Source: Anaeramoeba flamelloides (taxonomy: Eukaryota > Metamonada > Anaeramoebidae). Taken from it: a stretch of DNA of 64,000 bases. Positions within the stretch are counted from its first letter, which is position 1. Every line of letters begins with the position of its first letter. Where the stretch lies: assembly GCA_027625915.1 (NCBI GenBank), contig JANTQA010000033.1, positions 8,122,001 to 8,186,000 of the forward strand. The letters run 5' to 3'. The notes under the pieces are model-generated. The model saw only the letters and a list, made by a program, of their open reading frames with translations. It was not told the DNA's origin and searched no databases. The translations under genes and the position numbers were made by a program. Shown piece after piece: positions 59,010-64,000 of this stretch.

Positions 59010-59500
59010 TTCAGTGTTGTTGTTATGGTGACGATACTCCCTTAACATTCGTTTCAAAAATAACTGCGCAATCAAAAAACTTTTTACTCACCATGAACAA
59101 AAGGTGGACTTAGGATATCACTAAACGGGTACCATGAAAGAAGTACCGTGAGTTAATTGTGCTGGTTTTAGTGTTAGTCTGGATCATGTTTTCCCGTTCC
59201 AAAAGAGAAGCAAAAATAAAAAAATCAAAAATTTGATTTTTTTATTTTATTTACAAACTTTAGATTTTTCCAGTTTCAGGGATTGTAAGCCTGAAGACCT
59301 TTGAGTTTTTAATTTTATATTTGAATTTTTTCAACCAAAAGAAGTATACTTTCACATATTCATTTTTAGATACCAATTCACTTCTTGAGTTTGAAGAGAA
59401 TTCATTGATGCTACTCAAATCTCAAGTTTTGTAGACGAGTTATTTTGAGTTGATTTTTTTATTTGGGTGTGGCCTCAAGAACGCTAAGAGTCCAAGATAA
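59010..59500. other. G+C-rich island with coding-like stretches on both strands
   Basis: Much richer in G+C than its flanks. On the minus strand several open pieces read as protein (RENMIQTNTKTSTINSRY, SKKFFDCAVIFETN, SELVSKNEYVKVYFFW). On the plus strand, just before 59235, a piece reads KYRELIVLVLVLVWIMFSRS, a membrane helix with a basic end. None can be tied into a gene. Two small hairpins (CACC-loop-GGTG near 59095, GGTAC-loop-GTACC near 59128-59147) have similar loops. It may be exons of a gene, a relic or a structured RNA. Confidence 0.35.
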
Positions 59501-59934
59501 AAAAAAAAAAAAAAAAACAATAAAGAATAAAGAGATCTGGACTAAAAAAAAATTTTGACATTTTTGGTCTATATCAATAGATTTCATTATTTTATAACAC
59601 CCAACGATCAGCTATTTCCTTTTTGTTTCTTTTTAAATCATCTTTATTGGGTTGGTGTCGAAATTTCGAGGTAAGGATAAGAATTTAAAAAAAAGAATGA
59701 TTGAAAATCAGTGTTATTTAAAGCACTTTATTTTAAGAAAGAGCAATATAATGTAAAATGGAGTTGTTTTCAAAACGTGTTCTTAAAATAATACATATAC
59801 CTCAAGTCTTTAAACTTTTTTCGGGTTCTTGGTTGTGTTGTATTTGTTTTGCAAATTCTTCAAAAAATTCAAAAGAAAGAAAAAAAGAAAATCAAAAAAA
59901 TTAATGCAATAAACGAACCTCAAGTGAATTCTCT

Positions 59935-60038
59935 AAAGAAAGCAAAAAGGTTTCTTTTCTGATTTGAAGCAAATCATTTTTATTAAAATTCCATTTCTTA
60001 AACTGTGTCGATTGTTTGAATTGATCATAAGGAAACAT
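59935..60038 (-). CDS. Candidate first exon of the cyclin gene
   Basis: The ATG at 60038 opens a frame reading MFPYDQFKQST,QFKKWNFNKNDLLQIRKE (comma only breaks the string). Cyclin C and cyclin H start with just this pattern: Ser-x-x-x-x-x-Trp, a hydrophobic residue, then K.DLL..R. The downstream cyclin segment on the same strand begins without such an N-terminus. However, I find no clean donor in frame: the frame meets a stop near 59918, one base out of phase with the GTTCGT that follows. Possible explanations are an unusual splice, a base error or a relic. The link over 4.4 kb is unproven. Confidence 0.4.
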
Positions 60039-60506
60039 TTATGGATAGATTTTCAAAAAGAAAGAATTTATAAAAAAATAAAACCAAATCACTAATTTGT
60101 TAAATCAATTTCGAGAGTATTTACAAGTCAGTGAAAAGAACAAGTTTTTCTAGAACTTTCTTTTATAAATACACATGGCAATTTCTCTTTTTTCATATGA
60201 AACTGAGAAAATAGATAGACAATCTTTGTTATATCAGACTAGAGGAAAAAGACAGTTTTTATTCAAGTCGGTAAAGTTCGAAGTTAATTATTGTGAGTTA
60301 AAGAGCAAATTTTCAGGATTTTTGTATGATCTAAATGTTTTTTTTCTTGATATTTATGAAGTGTGATCAATTTTAAAAAAACAACCTCTCAGACTACAAA
60401 ATTAATCTAATAAAAAAAAAGTTTTTATTTTTCAATTATTTTTGTTTTTCACAAATTAATTAAAATTAATTTTCAACGGATATATTCCTGAGCAAATACA
60501 AACCAA
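60039..60506. other. Divergent spacer with an unassigned frame
   Basis: Lies between the candidate cyclin exon (minus) and the small membrane-protein gene (plus). A 63-codon plus-strand frame at 60175-60366 (KIDRQSLLYQTRGKRQFLF) has slightly raised G+C. No family is known; support is weak. Confidence 0.3.
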
Positions 60507-60914
60507 ATGTCATCCACTCAAGCCAACAATGAAAAATATGTCACCGAACAATTAATTCTTTTTCGCTCCCGTATTGGTAGGCTTGAATTGTTATTAGATC
60601 CCAAAACAGGACCCACACAAAAAGATCAAATGCAAAAATTGTTAAAAAAAACTGATGAAACACTCGAAACAATCTCTAAGAACCAATCTAGAATAGACGC
60701 CCTTTCAAACAAGGTCTTTCCCAACCAACCCGAAGAAGAAGAAGAAGAAGAAAAGGGAAAAAAAAAACGAGTTACAGCAAAAACAATTTTTAAATGTGGA
60801 TCCATTCTTGTTTTTTCAACTGTGACTTGTTTTGTGTCTTACAAAATTACAAAATCCAAATACCCTCAGCTCTATCAGAAATTAATAAAAATTGTTGAAA
60901 AGAAGAAAAATTAA
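60507..60914 (+). CDS. Small protein with coiled coil and one C-terminal membrane helix
   Basis: A single exon of 135 residues. Residues about 5-70 are amphipathic and helix-forming (RSRIGRLELLLDP, LLKKTDETLETISKN). A Glu7 run (77-83) and a basic patch KGKKKR follow. One membrane helix at about 95-115 (CGSILVFSTVTCFVSYKI) is followed by a basic tail of about 20 residues. There is no N-terminal signal, so a tail-anchor-like insertion into an organelle or ER membrane is possible. The codon composition is clearly above background G+C, so I take it as a real gene. No family is recognised. The ATG at 60507 is the first in frame and follows an A+T-rich leader. Confidence 0.65.
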   Translation: MSSTQANNEKYVTEQLILFRSRIGRLELLLDPKTGPTQKDQMQKLLKKTDETLETISKNQSRIDALSNKVFPNQPEEEEEEEKGKKKRVTAKTIFKCGSILVFSTVTCFVSYKITKSKYPQLYQKLIKIVEKKKN

Positions 60915-61467
60915 CCAAAAAACAAAGGTTTTACGATTTTTAATCTTTGCTTGTGTTTGACTGATTTTTTTCTTTGAGTTTTTTTTTGATTTTCTTAAAA
61001 ACAATCAGAAAGCATATAAACTTTTTTACTTATCAGCTGTTGTGGTAATTACTTTTGTCTTTTAAACTATAACTATAATCTTTCTTTTTGTTTTTTTTGA
61101 ATAAAAAAATAATCTTTTTTATTTCCAAACCCTAAAATAAATGAGTTTTTAACCCTTATGGTTTTCTTTTGGAGTATTTTTTTTTTTCTTTTTTTTTAAA
61201 CAAAGACTCTTTATACGACTAGTTGGTGTTTGTTTTTTTTTGTTAACAAGCGAACCTTATACATTCGGTTTTATTCAAAAAAAATAACACCCTTTTTTTA
61301 TTCTCAGATTTTAGCTACTTGTGTTGTTTGATGTTATTTTTCTGCGGATCAAGCTTTTTAAAAAATCGATTTATTTTCAAAGTCTAATTTCTTCTTGACT
61401 TTATGGAACAGTAACTGATCTTTTATAATCAAGATTTTGATCGGAAAAGGTTTTTGTTTTGATAACA
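60915..61467. other. Gene-free 3' flank
   Basis: T-rich sequence after the small membrane-protein gene. Nothing recognisable. Confidence 0.55.
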
Positions 61468-62281
61468 GTCAAATCTAAAACCCGGAAATTTCTGAAACCC
61501 TGTAATTCCATTTTTCTGCTCAATTGTAAATATTAGTAAAAAGTCAAAAATTACTCCCATTTTACAGACAAATAACCCAATTACCAAGCAACTTATAACC
61601 TTTTCAATTTGGGTATTAGTTAAATATTCTGAATCCATTAATTTTAACTCTTTGGTAAATTCAGAAATCAAAAAAATCCGATATTTATAAAATTAATTGA
61701 GAACATGACTGAAAATGAAAATCCACTTTTGTTTTTAAATTTTGAAATAAAAACATTTTCATACTTTTAAAATATTTAAAAGACTTTGAATTTGAGAGAG
61801 GTGTTTGATTATTGTAAATTTTCATGAAATTATGAAAACCATTTTGTCAAAAAAAAATCCTCTAAGGTTCCCAATAGAAATTTAAAATTTTGAAAAAATT
61901 ATTAAAAGAAAGATATAAAGTAAATAAAACTCTTATTTCAGAAATGCAATGACAAAATAATTCTTATAAAGATGATTTCTAATAAATTTAGAATTTATCT
62001 AAAGGGAAAATCGCAATAAATTTGATTTTCAATTTTCAGTAATGTTCTCAATTAATTTTTCAAATTTTGGATTTTTTTGATTTCTGAATTTACCAAAGAG
62101 TTAAAATTAATGGATTCAGAATATTTAACTAATACCCAAATTGAAAAGTTTATAAGTTGCTGGGTAATTGGGTTATTTGTCTGTAAAATGGGAGTATATT
62201 TTTGACTTTTTACTAATATTTACAATTGAGCAGAAAAATGGAATTACAGGGTTTCAGAAATTTCCGGGTTTTAGATTTGAC
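61468..62281. mobile_element. 814-base element with 240-base terminal inverted repeats
   Basis: The left arm 61468-61706 and right arm 62042-62281 are inverted copies with only a few differences, beginning GTCAAATCTAAAACCCGG. Each arm ends inside with TTAATTGAGAACAT and also holds AATTGTAAATATTAGTAAAA, both related to the core motif of the other elements here. The central 335 bases are A+T-rich with no protein. It looks like a fold-back type non-autonomous DNA element, fairly young. No clear target duplication. The open frames in the two arms are mirror copies, not genes. Confidence 0.85.
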
Positions 62282-62325
62282 AGTAATTTCGGTTTTTATT
62301 GTACTCTCAATTCCAAAATAAATGA

Positions 62326-62498
62326 AACAACATTTTCATTCAGCTTTCCAAAAAAATTACAACTCAAGAATTAAAGTAAATCATAAAAGTCCCAATTCTT
62401 AAAGTTTAATTCATAATTTTTGCTTATTTTAATAAGTTAAAATTTGAAATTTATAAGAATTTTAAAACCTTTTTTTGGAAAGCTGAATGAAAATTTTG
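62326..62498. repeat. Hairpin with arms related to a block at 40.5 kb
   Basis: CATTTTCATTCAGCTTTCC and its complement GGAAAGCTGAATGAAAAT are about 110 bases apart. The block at 62465-62523 recurs inverted at 40445-40505 with its neighbour TACAATTTATTTTGCAACAA. Confidence 0.6.
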
Positions 62499-62751
62499 TA
62501 CAATTTATTTTGCAACAAATAGTATTTGGAAAGTTCTTGAGTTTTTTTTTACTAGGAACCCAAACAATATTTTGGGATTCTCGGAATATCAATTTTTCAT
62601 TTTCTAATTGGAAACTGATTATAATATGTGAACTGTCTCACCGTTTTGGATTATTTTTTTTTTTGTACAAAGTCCATTTAGGGAAGTGTGGGAATTTGAC
62701 CAATTCTCTTTTTTAGGGGATTTCTTTTGTCAAAATATCCCATACTGAAAA

Positions 62752-62958
62752 GTTCGATCCATGTTTCAAAACAAAAAAGAATCTTCTTTTTGTTAAAAAA
62801 AGAACCTATAATTCGCTACTTACCTGTAAATCTTCGATCCAAATCCATTTTAAGTTCTAATTCAAGGATTAGTGCTTTATTAAAAAAGAGACTAAAACAC
62901 TGTTCAGTAAGTAGGTGTATTTTAGTGTTTTCCAAATAATGTTTGTTCAGTAATCAAA
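62752..62958 (-). other. Coding-like exon(s), product unknown
   Basis: On the minus strand a frame is open for about 40 codons (NKHYLENTKIHLLTEQCF, ALILELELKMDLDRRFT) and runs into a perfect GTAAGT donor at 62836. An acceptor TTTTCAG in matching phase lies about 80 bases downstream, followed by a short open end (WDILTKEIP). Farther downstream the sequence is still coding-like but interrupted. It could be the 3' end of a host gene or a DNA-transposon relic. No ATG or family. Confidence 0.3.
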
Positions 62959-63025
62959 ACAAAGCGTTAACAAACGACAATAATCCGTGTTTCAAAATAT
63001 TATCCGTGCTTTTTTTTATTCTGGT

Positions 63026-63395
63026 ACCAAAGCAACATCCAATCTACTACCAAATAGTATACCTAAGTTCAAATGAATTTTGAAAGTAAAGGCCTGGTTA
63101 TTTTTAGGAAAATTTAAATTATTCATGCAAATAGTTGAAAAATTTTTTATAATATTTCACTCATTTTTTTGAATTTTTTTGTTTTTTTGATTATATAAAT
63201 TTTCAATAAAAATTAACTCTATTTTTTGAGATAAATTTTGCAATTTGATCCTTCATTTTTAGAATTTCTTTTTAAATAATAGAACTTTAAGAAACTAAAA
63301 CCATATTTTTTTAGGGTTTATTATTGGTTTCTTAGATCGATTAATGAATTGGTCAACTACAACAAAAAAACACGCTTTTTATTTTGAAACATCAT
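63026..63395 (+). repeat. Dispersed repeat R3, copy 2
   Basis: Second copy of 13790-14165 in the same orientation, with many substitutions. Confidence 0.7.
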
Positions 63396-64000
63396 TAAAT
63401 TTTTTTGCAAGCTTTATTTGGACTACAGTACTGATATTGGAATTTTAAATGGGATAAAATTTTCACTTTATTTTCCATATTTGTTTTCAATTAAAAGAAT
63501 TTTCTCAGAAGTGTGTTGTAATTTGTGATCTTGATATATTTGAAAAGGGAAATTGAAAATTGAGTGAAAATTTTTTCGCATTTAGAATTCAAATACCAGC
63601 AAGATCTAAACTTCAATTACCCTTTTTAAATTATACTTTTACACTACCACTCTTCTCAATTGAGGCATACTATTGTCAATTTAACACAAACACAAACAAA
63701 CTAAAAGTGAAAAATAAGTTGGAAAATAATTGTTCCAAGATTTATTTGTTTTAAAAAAGATCCCTCAAGCATTTTTGAATCTTTTAAAGGATTTATCTGA
63801 ACTCTAATTAATTATTTATAAACTAAAATCAAATATCCAATGTTTCATTAGTTATAAATCGTGATTTACAGGTTTATTATCTGATTGGAAATTCTTATAC
63901 TTTTTTTTAAAAAAAAAACCATTTGCAACCCACAATCATTTAAAAAAAGTTTTCAAGGAAGTTTCTTCAAGTACTTTTATTAACACTATATAAAGCTTTT
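63396..64000. other. Gene-free end of the window
   Basis: A+T-rich sequence. A 64-codon frame at 63560-63754 with slightly raised G+C (RSKLQLPFLNYTFTLPLF) matches nothing I know. Confidence 0.45.

Larger units (their letters stand above)
55549..59934. other. 4.4-kb tract between cyclin segments: intron or intergenic
   Basis: Mostly A+T-rich. It holds a plus-strand 66-codon frame at 56179-56379 in a clear G+C island (ILRKRVPTRKYVTQF, SVLKCQPWALFEIWK; no family known), an imperfect palindrome at 57202-57356, a G9 run near 56951-56959, and a G+C-rich island at 59010-59500 described separately. If the exon at 60.0 kb belongs to the cyclin, this whole stretch is its intron. Confidence 0.4.

Noticed and set aside
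59015-59060. CYGDD reading as a polymerase motif
   Set aside because: No other polymerase motif is near, and the frame is only about 30 codons.
61429-62374. Two similar frames on opposite strands (sharing GITGFQKFPGFRFD)
   Set aside because: They are mirror copies lying in the two arms of the inverted-repeat element, not duplicated genes.

Overview
This is nuclear DNA of a very A+T-rich, intron-bearing unicellular eukaryote. The evidence is spliceosomal introns (donors GTAAGT, GTAAAT, GTTTGT; acceptors YAG or AAG), standard-code genes that all end in TAA, and eukaryote-only families: transcriptional cyclin, microcephalin-type BRCT protein, slime-mould-type 7TM receptor and S28 peptidase. Coding islands stand out by higher G+C against homopolymer-rich intergenic DNA. 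Low-complexity tracts in the proteins are Lys/Glu-rich rather than Asn/Gln-rich, so a free-living amoeboid protist such as Anaeramoeba fits better than a dictyostelid. That placement is inference. No rRNA, tRNA or CRISPR was recognised.

Layout. 1-12 kb is mostly repeats (two copies of a dispersed repeat, inverted-repeat elements, one hairpin family) plus a truncated receptor gene on the minus strand (4.5-5.1 kb). 12.05-12.74 kb is a spliced gene for a small Cys-rich membrane protein. 17.4-18.7 kb is a microcephalin-like BRCT gene. 22.9-24.6 kb (minus) is a secreted, probably GPI-anchored beta-rich protein. 29.0-30.6 kb is the CCA-adding enzyme. 35.3-37.2 kb is a three-exon uridine kinase with a 992-base second intron. 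41.06-43.13 kb is an ankyrin-repeat gene that appears to contain two consecutive 3-base micro-exons. 46.3-50.3 kb (minus) is an S28 serine peptidase with a 2.7-kb intron. 54.0-55.5 kb (minus) is a cyclin C/H-type gene whose N-terminal exon may lie at 60.0 kb. 60.5-60.9 kb is a small single-TM protein. The last 3 kb holds an element with 240-base terminal inverted repeats and further repeats.

The genes look like an ordinary housekeeping and signalling mix with no operon logic: RNA end-maturation, nucleotide salvage, lysosomal or secreted proteolysis, transcription or cell-cycle control, surface proteins. The most unusual content is (1) the micro-exon pair, (2) several small non-autonomous element families that share one short internal core motif, including an element whose empty site can be read from a paralogous repeat copy, and (3) a recurrent stem-loop family. 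Several short coding-like islands on both strands could be exons of unresolved genes or relics; they are listed with low confidence.
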